Below, one piece after another: positions 1 through 8,621 of a stretch of DNA of 63,525 nt. Both the position numbers and the translations under genes were made by a program. Position 1 is the stretch's first letter; each line of letters begins with the position of its first letter. The stretch lies in contig JAAYBX010000050.1 of NCBI GenBank assembly GCA_012729955.1, positions 1-63,525 on the forward strand, written 5' to 3'. The notes beneath the pieces were generated by a model. It worked only from the letters and a program-made list of their open reading frames with translations. It searched no databases and was not told the DNA's origin. Origin of the DNA: Clostridiaceae bacterium (GTDB lineage Bacteria; Bacillota; Clostridia; DUPQ01).

Positions 1-3000
1 TATACGAATATAACTGGAATAGTATATAAGGATTTTAATGCAAATGCAGTTAAAGACTCCAATGAGACAAGCAGAAGCTACAGTATACTACTTTATTCCG
101 GTGCATCTGCTCAAGGCTCATATCTAAGTTCAACATATGCAGACAGCTCGACTGGATACTATTCATTAGGAGCGATATGTCCTGGAACATATACTCTTAA
201 AATTGCAAAAGACAGCACTGAATATTACCCTGCTTCAGGATCATTCCTTTTTGATAACGAAGGCATCTATACTTTTACACTTGGTTACCCGACTACAGAC
301 CAGATATCTAGTGTTAATCTTGGTATCATTTCACCAAGAACACTTGGTCTGAATTTCACATCAGTTAAAGTTCTCGAAGGCACAACAAGAAATATAGTTC
401 CTACTATAAATCCTGTTTTATCTTCTGAGGAGACTTCGATTATTTATTCTTCCTCAGATGAGGCTGTTGTTACAGTAAGCCCGACAGGAGTTTTGACCTA
501 TGTTTCAGACGGAACTGCAACAGTGACTGTTACAGTCCCTCAGTTATCCGGTTTTGCTGCATTAGAAGGGGAAGCAGACACGATATCAAAGACAGTATCA
601 GTAACATGTGAAAAGCCTGGGTGTAACATAACAGCAGATCCCTATGCTTCGCTTAATGGGACAAATGCTTCCGTCACCAGCCATAACATCCAGTTGACAA
701 GGGGAAGCACATCATCTCAGAGATTCTATTACAGCTTCAACCGTGGAGGATACTGCAACGCAGGCCATACGAATACAAAAGCAGTTACATGGTCAGTCTA
801 CGATGCAGGCGGAACAGATGCGGTTATGTCTTCTACCACATCAGGATATTATTACTCTTATGATTATGAATTCGCTACTTTATCAGTATCAACTCCAGGC
901 ACTGTTATTCTCAAGGCAACAGAAACCTGGTCTCACGATTCCTCACTAAAACCCGAAGACATTTATGTAACAGTGAATGTATACGGGCAGTATGTTATTT
1001 CCTTACCAACTGGTACTGGCTTCACTATAACTCCATATATGTCATCCAGCCCGGTTAATCATAACGGAACATACTCCTTTACTGTCAGCTTGTCAGCAGG
1101 ATATAACCAGTCAGAAATAACCGTTAAGTCAAACGGAACCATCCTTACTTTGACAGATGGAAGATATACTGTATCAGATATTACTGAAGACAAGAGCATT
1201 ACTATTGAAGGAGTAACACCAAATACATATACTGTTACACTTAATACTAATGGAGGTACTATCGGTTCTAATAATGTAACTTCATACACATATGGTACAA
1301 CGAGCACTCTGCCTGTCTCTTCTGATATATCAAGAGCTGGCTATACCTTTAGCGGGTGGACATTGACAGAAAGCGCTGATGATATTTCATATATTACTTC
1401 AATAACCAATACTGAAATTGGGAACAAGCAGTATTATGCAAAATGGGCAGCTATACCGGTTGTATCTCCAACATCTCTTTTTGCAGGAGGAGCTACAGCT
1501 GAATATGGATATTCCTCTGCGACAATAGATACAGCTGTAGTGACTGCTGATGGGCATACTGTTTTAGGATACCAGTGGTATTCATGTAATCAGGATAAGT
1601 CAGATGCTGCTATAATAACCGGAGCTGATACAGATGAATATTCACTTCCTACAGGATATAACGCAGGTTCTTACTACTATTACTGCACAGTAACAATTAG
1701 AAGAACAGATAACTCTCTGACACAGACCTTCGATACTGATGTTGTGTGTTTTGTTGTACAGAAAAAGGCATTAATTGCAACAGCTTCAGCTAATGATAAA
1801 ACATATGATGGTACAATGTCTGCAAGCGGAAGCGTAAGTCTTGCTGGAATATTGGCAACTGATGATGTAAGCGCGACAGGTGTATTCACATTCACAGATG
1901 CAGATACAGGAATTGATATTACTGTCAATGTTACGAGTATTACACTTACAGGTGCTGACTCTCAGAACTATACAGTTAATACATCAGCTTCGAGTTCTGC
2001 GGACATACAAAAAGCATTGCTTATTGCTACTGTAGGGAATTATTCCAAAACTTATGGTCAGGATAATCCTTTATACAGCGTTTCAGTAACTGGATTTGTT
2101 AACTCAGAGACTGCTTCAACAGCCTCAGGCTACATTGCGCCTACTGCCTACACGACGGCAGCGCTGTTATCTGATGTGAATTCTTATACTATTTTCTTAA
2201 CCGGAGGAGAAGCAGACAACTACAGTTTCGATATCACAGATACAGGCTTATTAACAATAAACCAGAAGACGCTTACGGCAGTACCAAGTGCTTCAAATAA
2301 AGAATATAGCGGGACATCCGCTACAACGGGAAGTATTTCCCTTGAAGGTATAATAGGAACAGATCAGGTCACAGCAACTGGAGAATTTAACTTTTCTGAT
2401 CCTGATGCAGGTGAGGGTAAAACAGTCAATGTTACAAATATAACTCTGTCAGGAGATGATGCATCGAACTATTCTGTTAATCCTGTCGCAACATGCACAG
2501 CGGATATATCAAAAGTTACTTTGACAGCAGTTATAGATAATTATACAAAGACATATGGGCAGATAAATCCTTCATTTTACGTGACTGTCACTGGTTTTGT
2601 TAACACAGAGTCCGAATTGACAGCTGCAGGATATACTGCTCCAACTGCAGTAACGACAGCTAGCCAGTATTCAGAAGCAGGGTTGTATGGCATTATGTTA
2701 ACTGGAGGTACAGCGGATAATTATGTTTTTGATATATCTGATACGGCAGTTTTAAGTATAACCAGAAAACAGCTGACTGCAATACCTTCTGCAGATGACA
2801 AGACATATGATGGGAACACAGGCGCAACCGGAACCATTGCACTTGAAGGCATAGTCGGGACAGATGATGTTCATGCAACAGGAAATTTTGCTTTTGCTGA
2901 TTCAGATGCAGCAGAAAACAAACAGGTCAGTGTTACAGGCATTACTCTTTCTGGTATAAAAGCGGATAACTATTTCATAAATCCTACATCATTATGTTAT

Positions 3001-5295
3001 GCCGATATTGATAAAGCATTGCTTAGTGCAGTAGTTGCTGATTATTCTAAAATTTATGGGCAGATGAATCCAGTGTTCACCATACTAGTTACAGGATTTG
3101 TCAGCGGAGAGGATGAGACGACTGCATCTGGATATGTATCACCTAGCGTGGTAACTGCAGCTTCACAGTACTCAGATGTTAATACCTATACGATATCTAT
3201 AACCGGAGGAGAAGCAGATAACTATATGTTTGATACTTCAGACACAGGAATACTTACAGTAAACAAGAAGATGCTGTTGGCTGTGGGATATGCGGATAAT
3301 AAGATATATGATGGGTTTGACAGCGCATCAGGAAACATTCTGCTTGAAGGAATAGTCAATGCTGATGATGTTACAGCACGAGCAGTATTCACATTCTCTG
3401 ATAGCAATAGTGGAGACGGTAAACTAGTGAATATCAGCGCAATTACCTTATCAGGCACAGGTGCAGGGAATTACAGTGTAAACACAAGCGCTTTCTGCCA
3501 TGCTGATATACAAAAAGCTCTCCTTACAGCGGCAGTTGGTGATTATTCGAAAATTTATGGACAGGCAAATCCAGTATTTACAGTGTCAGTATCAGGCTTT
3601 GTGAATGGAGAGGATGAAACGACTGCATCAGGTTATGTCGCACCTTTGGCATCGTCAGCCGCATCAGATTTTTCTGATGTAAATACATATGAGATCACAA
3701 TATCCGGCGGGCAGGCTGATAACTATACTTTTAATGAATCAGATACTGGTAATCTTGAGATTCAAAGGAAACAAATAACTTTTACTGCAAGAGCTTTTGA
3801 TAAAGAATATGATTCATATTTAAGGGCATATGGTTCCATAACTCTTAGCGGAGTAGTTAATGATGATATCGTCAATGCGACAGGGATATTCACTTTTGAT
3901 TCAATATTCCCTGGAACTGATAAAACTGTAACTGTTGCAGATGTTTTGCTGTATGGCACAGATGCTGATAATTATCTATTATCTTCAACATCAGCTACTG
4001 TTACTGCAACAATTACATATGATATAAATAGCGGAAATGATGACGGAATAGCTGTTTATGTAAACGGACAATCTGAAACAGCAGCACAAGCTTCTACAAA
4101 AGAAGAAGATGGTAAGAAAGTTACTACAATAACTGTTGATGATGACAAGATAAAAGCAAAACTGGAAAGTGAAGGCAACAACTCTACTGTAACTATTTTG
4201 TTTGACGAAACACCTGATACTCTGATAAGCCAGCTTAATGGACAGACAATAAAAAATATGGAAGATAAGGAAGCAGTTCTGGAAATTAAAACTTCGAACA
4301 TAGTTTATACAATTCCTGCATCCCAGATTAATATTGATGATGTTGCCTCAAAACTTGAGGATGTAAGCAAACTGAGTGATATTGAAGTAAGTGTTAATAT
4401 TAAGAATCCTCCTGATGATACTGTGAAAATAGTTCAGAATACTGCTGATATCAATAACTACAGTATAGTTATAGAACCGATACAGTTCAGCATAACCTGT
4501 ACTTCAAAATCAGGAGAAGTTGAAGTTACCAAGTTTAACAGTTATGTGGAAAGACTGATTGCAATACCAGAAGGCGTTGACCCATATAAGATTACGACAG
4601 GTATTGTGCTTAACGAAGATGGCTCCTTTACTCATGTGCCTACTCAGATAGTGATTATTGAAGGTAAATACTACGCAAGGATAAACAGCCTTACAAACTC
4701 AGTATATTCTCTTATCTGGAATACAGCAGAATTTACTGACATATCAGGGCATTGGGCAGAACAGGTAATAAATGATATGAGTTCGCGCCTTGTAGTTAAG
4801 GGAATATCAGAAGGACTATTCGCACCTTCAGAATCCATAAACAGAGCAGAATTCGCTGATGTGATTATAAGGGGGCTTGGACTATTGAGGATCGGTTCTG
4901 GGAAACAAGTATTTTCTGATGTGACAAGCGAGAATGAATACTTCGACAGCATATCGATAGGGCATGATTATGGAATTATAAACGGGATAGGTAACGGTTT
5001 GTATGATCCGGAAAAGATTATTACTAGAGAACAGGCAATGCTTATGCTCTATCGAGCTATGAAGATAACCGGATTGGACACATCAATGAAGTCATCAGAC
5101 ATTGCACGATTCAATGCTTCCTTCGATGATGATTCTCTGTATTCCAATTGGTCGCTCGATTCAGCTGCTGCTTGTTTCAAGTATGGAATAATAGAGGGTA
5201 AAGGTGATAGGGTTTCAGATCCTCTGGATGATTTAAGCAGGGCTGAATCTGCTGCAATGATACGAAGACTGCTTATAGCTGCAGGTCTTATATAG
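1..5295 (+). CDS. SLH-anchored multi-repeat surface protein, 5' end outside window
   Basis: The frame is open from base 1, so the gene starts upstream; 1,764 residues are visible. Seen in order: a Big_2-like Ig domain (about nt 367-560), a Cys-containing region, an InlB/Listeria-Bacteroides-type repeat (about nt 1228-1449, with the GYTFSGW signature), then alternating YDG (KTYDG) and MBG (YSKTYGQ) repeats over nt 1770-4010, an acidic linker domain, and three SLH domains (nt 4738-5295; DISGHWAEQ, FSDVTSENEYF and a third copy). SLH triplets in this family bind pyruvylated secondary cell-wall polymer, so the protein should be anchored at the S-layer with its repeats as a stalk. An adhesin or matrix role is inference. 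No terminator is evident before the riboswitch-led operon downstream. A TTG at 493 is internal and not a plausible start. Confidence 0.9.
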   Translation, partial: YTNITGIVYKDFNANAVKDSNETSRSYSILLYSGASAQGSYLSSTYADSSTGYYSLGAICPGTYTLKIAKDSTEYYPASGSFLFDNEGIYTFTLGYPTTDQISSVNLGIISPRTLGLNFTSVKVLEGTTRNIVPTINPVLSSEETSIIYSSSDEAVVTVSPTGVLTYVSDGTATVTVTVPQLSGFAALEGEADTISKTVSVTCEKPGCNITADPYASLNGTNASVTSHNIQLTRGSTSSQRFYYSFNRGGYCNAGHTNTKAVTWSVYDAGGTDAVMSSTTSGYYYSYDYEFATLSVSTPGTVILKATETWSHDSSLKPEDIYVTVNVYGQYVISLPTGTGFTITPYMSSSPVNHNGTYSFTVSLSAGYNQSEITVKSNGTILTLTDGRYTVSDITEDKSITIEGVTPNTYTVTLNTNGGTIGSNNVTSYTYGTTSTLPVSSDISRAGYTFSGWTLTESADDISYITSITNTEIGNKQYYAKWAAIPVVSPTSLFAGGATAEYGYSSATIDTAVVTADGHTVLGYQWYSCNQDKSDAAIITGADTDEYSLPTGYNAGSYYYYCTVTIRRTDNSLTQTFDTDVVCFVVQKKALIATASANDKTYDGTMSASGSVSLAGILATDDVSATGVFTFTDADTGIDITVNVTSITLTGADSQNYTVNTSASSSADIQKALLIATVGNYSKTYGQDNPLYSVSVTGFVNSETASTASGYIAPTAYTTAALLSDVNSYTIFLTGGEADNYSFDITDTGLLTINQKTLTAVPSASNKEYSGTSATTGSISLEGIIGTDQVTATGEFNFSDPDAGEGKTVNVTNITLSGDDASNYSVNPVATCTADISKVTLTAVIDNYTKTYGQINPSFYVTVTGFVNTESELTAAGYTAPTAVTTASQYSEAGLYGIMLTGGTADNYVFDISDTAVLSITRKQLTAIPSADDKTYDGNTGATGTIALEGIVGTDDVHATGNFAFADSDAAENKQVSVTGITLSGIKADNYFINPTSLCYADIDKALLSAVVADYSKIYGQMNPVFTILVTGFVSGEDETTASGYVSPSVVTAASQYSDVNTYTISITGGEADNYMFDTSDTGILTVNKKMLLAVGYADNKIYDGFDSASGNILLEGIVNADDVTARAVFTFSDSNSGDGKLVNISAITLSGTGAGNYSVNTSAFCHADIQKALLTAAVGDYSKIYGQANPVFTVSVSGFVNGEDETTASGYVAPLASSAASDFSDVNTYEITISGGQADNYTFNESDTGNLEIQRKQITFTARAFDKEYDSYLRAYGSITLSGVVNDDIVNATGIFTFDSIFPGTDKTVTVADVLLYGTDADNYLLSSTSATVTATITYDINSGNDDGIAVYVNGQSETAAQASTKEEDGKKVTTITVDDDKIKAKLESEGNNSTVTILFDETPDTLISQLNGQTIKNMEDKEAVLEIKTSNIVYTIPASQINIDDVASKLEDVSKLSDIEVSVNIKNPPDDTVKIVQNTADINNYSIVIEPIQFSITCTSKSGEVEVTKFNSYVERLIAIPEGVDPYKITTGIVLNEDGSFTHVPTQIVIIEGKYYARINSLTNSVYSLIWNTAEFTDISGHWAEQVINDMSSRLVVKGISEGLFAPSESINRAEFADVIIRGLGLLRIGSGKQVFSDVTSENEYFDSISIGHDYGIINGIGNGLYDPEKIITREQAMLMLYRAMKITGLDTSMKSSDIARFNASFDDDSLYSNWSLDSAAACFKYGIIEGKGDRVSDPLDDLSRAESAAMIRRLLIAAGLI
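1770..4010 (+). repeat. Tandem YDG/MBG protein-repeat array (about 0.5 kb period)
   Basis: Five YDG-type units (each with K-x-Y-D/S-G and ending DNY or NNY-like) alternate with four MBG-type units (Y-[ST]-K-[TI]-YGQ...NP). One YDG+MBG pair spans about 500 bp. DNA identity between copies is partial, so the array is old rather than freshly duplicated; the MBG units starting near 3040 and 3540 are the most alike, sharing an IYGQ-NPVFT core and a GEDETTASGYV block. Confidence 0.85.
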
Positions 5296-5363
5296 CTTTA
5301 AAAAGCATAAATAGGACTATTTCAGATATTTAATATAGATAAAAAATTCTCGTAAAATTTTTA

Positions 5364-5392
5364 TTTACAAATTTTGCATACTGTGATAATAT
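5364..5392 (+). promoter_or_regulatory. Sigma-A-like promoter of the riboswitch operon
   Basis: TTTACA at 5364-5369, 17-bp spacer, TAATAT at 5387-5392. Transcription would start just before the riboswitch aptamer. The -10 is imperfect, and an alternative GATAAT at 5385-5390 gives a 15-bp spacer. Confidence 0.5.
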
Positions 5393-5401
5393 GAATTTCA
5401 C

Positions 5402-5476
5402 AAGAAAGGCAAAATACCCGAAAGGGTGTGACGCAAAACTATAGGGCCGTAATGAGATTAAAAGGCAGCCAGTTGC
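5402..5476 (+). ncRNA. Cyclic-di-GMP class I riboswitch (GEMM-I) aptamer
   Basis: The hallmarks of GEMM-I occur in the right order: AAAGGCAAA, a short hairpin ACCC-GAAA-GGGT closed by a GNRA loop, GTGACGCAAAACTATAGGG, then GGCAGCCAGTTGC. The class binds cyclic-di-GMP between the first and second helices. The 3' GGCAGCC element is also the 5' arm of the terminator at 5461-5511, so the aptamer and terminator are mutually exclusive. This predicts that ligand binding turns the operon on (inferred from pairing only). Confidence 0.93.
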
Positions 5477-5511
5477 AATGATTTATTTGCACAGGCTACC
5501 TTTATTTTTTT
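5461..5511 (+). terminator. Riboswitch expression platform: intrinsic terminator
   Basis: AAAGGCAGCC (5461-5470) pairs with GGCTACCTTT (5494-5503) with one C-A mismatch; the interior TGCAA/TTGCA extends the stem with small bulges, and a T-rich tract follows to 5511. The 5' arm is shared with the aptamer. The Shine-Dalgarno sequence of the first gene starts directly after the T tract. Confidence 0.85.
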
Positions 5512-5527
5512 GCAAGGAGGAGGGAAC

Positions 5528-6400
5528 ATGAAGAAGAAACTGCTTTCAGCAGGAATCAGACTGGCTTTAGGCTTAGCAGCTGTTGCAGTTGTTTCCTATT
5601 GGTGGTTTTCTGACGCGTGGTTCTCTCAAAACATTAAGACAGGATCTGATGGAATTGAATTAAGTGCGATAGTGCCATTGAACATATATATATCTGGAAG
5701 TGAAGATGAAAGGCTTTCGCAAAATCTTACTTTCCCGATGGAGGATCTCATTGAATTAGGTTTTTCGAATGCATATGACTATGGTGACAATGTAGTATTA
5801 AGACCTGCTTCATCATCAGACGGAAAGAATTTCTGGTATGCGAAAAAAGTTAACTCTGATGGTATTGCTATTGAAGATGCAGCAAGCCAGTCAACATATG
5901 CTCTTGTTGAACAGACTGATATGGCATATTACATGGAAAAAACTGTATATATGGCTGCAACAACAGAAATGTACGATGATATTACATCAATTGACTGTTA
6001 TGTAAGCAGGGTTACAATATCTGCCCTAACAGCTAACCAGCTTTACAAAGCAGCAAGGATATCGATATCTGTGACAGATGACCAGCTTAATGAGACAACA
6101 TATATATACAGATATGCTGCAGATGCTTTGGATACAGAAGGACAAGCACTGCCAGCTTTAGATGCTCATAATAAAAATTCGATAGATCCTTCAATACCGA
6201 TGGGAACATATGAAAATGAGCAGACAGGAGCATTGCCATTCAACCTTATATGTGCTGATAATGGTATAATTAGTGTAAAGGAACTTACAGTAAGAGTCTG
6301 GTTTGAAGGTGAGAATGATTACGCTGTAAGAATACTTGCTGGAGGGGGATTTGCTTTTGAGATTGAGTTTATGCTTGTAGATCCCGCATTAGGAGATTAA
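5528..6400 (+). CDS. Secreted or anchored protein with SipW/TasA-substrate-like leader, first gene of c-di-GMP operon
   Basis: 290 residues. The start is ATG 5528, behind AAGGAGGAGGG at 5514-5523; a TTG at 5510 lies in the terminator T tract and is unlikely. Residues 1-35 are a Lys-rich N-terminus and hydrophobic segment ending in SDAWFSQ, resembling the [ST]-x-A-[WYF]-F-[ST]-[DQ] region of SipW-processed TasA/camelysin-type proteins. The rest is a beta-rich extracellular domain without Cys motifs; near the C-terminus VRVWFEGENDYA followed by a GG-F-FE-EF segment recalls domains common in clostridial SipW-class proteins. No enzyme motif is seen. Being the first gene after the riboswitch and next to the SipW homologue, it may be a fibre or matrix subunit (inference). 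Confidence 0.8.
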   Translation: MKKKLLSAGIRLALGLAAVAVVSYWWFSDAWFSQNIKTGSDGIELSAIVPLNIYISGSEDERLSQNLTFPMEDLIELGFSNAYDYGDNVVLRPASSSDGKNFWYAKKVNSDGIAIEDAASQSTYALVEQTDMAYYMEKTVYMAATTEMYDDITSIDCYVSRVTISALTANQLYKAARISISVTDDQLNETTYIYRYAADALDTEGQALPALDAHNKNSIDPSIPMGTYENEQTGALPFNLICADNGIISVKELTVRVWFEGENDYAVRILAGGGFAFEIEFMLVDPALGD

Positions 6401-6403
6401 CAG

Positions 6404-6991
6404 ATGACGAGAAAGAAAATCTTCAAAATCCTATACATAATTCTAGTGGTCATTTTCGTTGCTTCTGCAATAGTGACGACTGCCATGATTCTTAGTTTTG
6501 ACAAACAGTATGCATGCCCCAGATTCGGCAGTTATATATTAGTAAGTGTAAACGATTCGGAACTTTCACCCAAAGTACTTAAAGGCAGTGCTTTAATATC
6601 AGACTTGGATTATAACCAGGCAGAAAACGGTGAATATGTGATAATCGCTGCTAAAAATTCTTCCGGTGTACAATATGTGGCAAGAGAAGTCCAGAGAGTT
6701 GAAGAAGGCTATTATACAGTAGCGGGAACTGAAGGCAGAGGATCATTTTATGTAGCAAAGGACAGCATTATTGCAGTTAGCAAAATGCAGATTTATGGTC
6801 TGGGAGCACATATAAACATGATGAGGACACAGACAGGTTTCTTCATTTTTGTAATAATTCCTTTAGTTATTGTAATAATGATTCAGATTATAAGGATGGT
6901 CATGCTTATACAGGAAAAGAAGATAAAAGAGAAATATGAATCAAAAATGCAGATGAATGCTGACAATTCTGCCAATAAGGAGGATGTGTAA
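6404..6991 (+). CDS. SipW-type signal peptidase I homologue with degenerate catalytic motifs
   Basis: 195 residues. Architecture matches SipW-class signal peptidases: N-terminal membrane segment (residues 8-31), peptidase core, and a C-terminal membrane segment (about 145-168) reached through the family-typical T-x-x-GFFIFVIIPL. Catalytic positions look lost. The Ser-Met-x-Pro box corresponds to E53-L54-S55-P56, with Ser replaced by Glu unless register shifts to S52. The His-Arg box reads A93-R94. The TKGD-type box reads T-V-A-G-T-E (105-110). If the alignment is right this is a pseudo-enzyme, perhaps a substrate-binding chaperone, or one using other residues. The gene lies 3 bp after the previous gene, and its stop overlaps the next ATG by one base. 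Confidence 0.75.
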   Translation: MTRKKIFKILYIILVVIFVASAIVTTAMILSFDKQYACPRFGSYILVSVNDSELSPKVLKGSALISDLDYNQAENGEYVIIAAKNSSGVQYVAREVQRVEEGYYTVAGTEGRGSFYVAKDSIIAVSKMQIYGLGAHINMMRTQTGFFIFVIIPLVIVIMIQIIRMVMLIQEKKIKEKYESKMQMNADNSANKEDV

Positions 6992-7752
6992 TGCCAAAGA
7001 ATCTCATTAAAAAAGGCATATTCGCCGTTTCTGCGTTTTTAGTGCTTGTTGTGGCTTGCCTTTTCTGGTTTGGCAGCATTTCCACAGCATGGTTCAGAGA
7101 AGACAGAACATCATATATGTCAGCATCTCACATATACTCGATTACACAAGGTGAGGCAAATAACATTGCATCTTTCAAGAACGAGGGAGCATTTGATGCT
7201 GATCTTCAATTTGAAGTGATTAACGGGGAGTTTACAGAAAGATTCATTCCAGGTGATGTGCTTTACTATACTTTTATTGTCACAGATATAGATATTGCAT
7301 CAAATCAGAATTTCATGATGGAGCTTGCGGGGATGGAAGCGCTGGCTATAGGAGAGGGAGCTGATGCCATATCCTTTGTAAGTAACTGCCGTATTGAATC
7401 AGATACCCTGATATTAGCAGTTCTCGAGGAGTTCGTGAATGAACAGGGCGGTGAATATTATGAATTATACCCGTATGATATTAATGGAAACGCTTTTTAT
7501 GATTCCAGTGACGGCTTAAGCAATACAGGCGTGGACTATATTTACACTGAGCTTAACGGTTTGAATGTTGAACTTCAGTTTACATTACCAAGCAATATTG
7601 CATACCCTCCGGCTACTAATGGTATAGCAGATTTACTGGTAATCGTGCCAATCTGGTATATGGATACTGGAGCAAACCAGAATATTGAAATGGATTGTTC
7701 GTTAACAATAGCCGGATGCATTATGTATCCGTATACAGGAGGCGGGCAATGA
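6991..7752 (+). CDS. AWF-leader secreted/anchored protein (SipW-substrate-like)
   Basis: 253 residues; ATG 6991 follows AAGGAGGATGTGT and overlaps the preceding TAA. The N-terminus is basic, then hydrophobic (residues 8-27), and then STAWFREDRTSYMSASH, comparable with the SipW-type leader of TasA family members. The mature part is rich in acidic and aromatic residues, and segments such as GDVLYYTFIVTDIDIASNQNF recall the beta-sandwich of TasA/camelysin-like proteins. No sorting signal or SLH domain is present. It is translationally coupled to the next gene by an ATGA overlap. Function is not recognised beyond a likely matrix or fibre component. Confidence 0.75.
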   Translation: MPKNLIKKGIFAVSAFLVLVVACLFWFGSISTAWFREDRTSYMSASHIYSITQGEANNIASFKNEGAFDADLQFEVINGEFTERFIPGDVLYYTFIVTDIDIASNQNFMMELAGMEALAIGEGADAISFVSNCRIESDTLILAVLEEFVNEQGGEYYELYPYDINGNAFYDSSDGLSNTGVDYIYTELNGLNVELQFTLPSNIAYPPATNGIADLLVIVPIWYMDTGANQNIEMDCSLTIAGCIMYPYTGGGQ

Positions 7753-8621
7753 GAGAATTTATAAGAAAAAGAAAGGCGATACTGTTAAGTGCTCTGAGTA
7801 TAGTCTTACTAATAGCGATACTTATCACTGCAAGTGTGGCCTGGTTCTATTTTCCGACTACTCAGAACGTAACTATATATACAGATGTGCATTATGAGAT
7901 AAATGTGGACTTATACCAATACAGCAGCAGTTTAGGTTACTTTACCCAGGCAGGTTTAAACGATGAGCAGAATACCGTTATCGCAAATAGCGGTCTGACC
8001 ACAACTTTTGTTGAGTGGGGCGGTGTATTTTATCCTACTGTCCCCTTCACAAACTATTACATGCTTATACTAACTTATCCAGACAGTAACTTTTTAAATG
8101 GCTATCTTGAAGCGGATCTATCAATGATGCTCAGATCAGGTATGAATGGATTGGAACCTAATGATAAAGTCATATACACTAATATCGCATATTCAATAGC
8201 CCCAGATGCGAATATTAACCCGGCTTCGACAAGTGCAATTACACAGGTGCAATCTGCACAGTACATACAGATTTTTCTGCCTCCCGCTCCTATTGAAGCA
8301 CCTGAAGGTGCACCAGTTGACTATATAGATGATGACCATTTGAACATTTCGCTGTTAGATTTAAATTCTCAACAGTATACATATACAACTGCAGAAGGCA
8401 CACAATGCCGTCTTGTGTTATTTATCCGTATAAACAGCGATGCATCACGGATAAGGCAGACCATTGAAGATAATAATGTTCCAGTTAATGTTGTCCAGAT
8501 AGTTACAAATAACATATATACATTTTCCTGCAATTTTAAAAGTATACCATATAAAGCTAGTTATGTAGTTTATGGCAGGATATCTGTTGTGGTGAATTAT
8601 AGAAAGGAAGGGCTGCTATGA
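7749..8621 (+). CDS. AWF-leader secreted/anchored protein
   Basis: 290 residues. ATG 7749 is chosen over an upstream in-frame TTG at 7695 because it forms an ATGA junction with the previous stop and has GGAGGCGGG in front. The basic N-terminus (REFIRKRK) is followed by a membrane segment (about residues 9-31) ending TASVAWFYFP, the same AWF junction seen in its neighbours. The mature domain is polar and beta-rich, with no catalytic motif. It contains a proline-rich stretch (LPPAPIEAPEGAP) that could be a linker. It ends in an ATGA overlap with the giant gene, so all five genes appear to be one translationally coupled unit. Confidence 0.75.
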   Translation: MREFIRKRKAILLSALSIVLLIAILITASVAWFYFPTTQNVTIYTDVHYEINVDLYQYSSSLGYFTQAGLNDEQNTVIANSGLTTTFVEWGGVFYPTVPFTNYYMLILTYPDSNFLNGYLEADLSMMLRSGMNGLEPNDKVIYTNIAYSIAPDANINPASTSAITQVQSAQYIQIFLPPAPIEAPEGAPVDYIDDDHLNISLLDLNSQQYTYTTAEGTQCRLVLFIRINSDASRIRQTIEDNNVPVNVVQIVTNNIYTFSCNFKSIPYKASYVVYGRISVVVNYRKEGLL

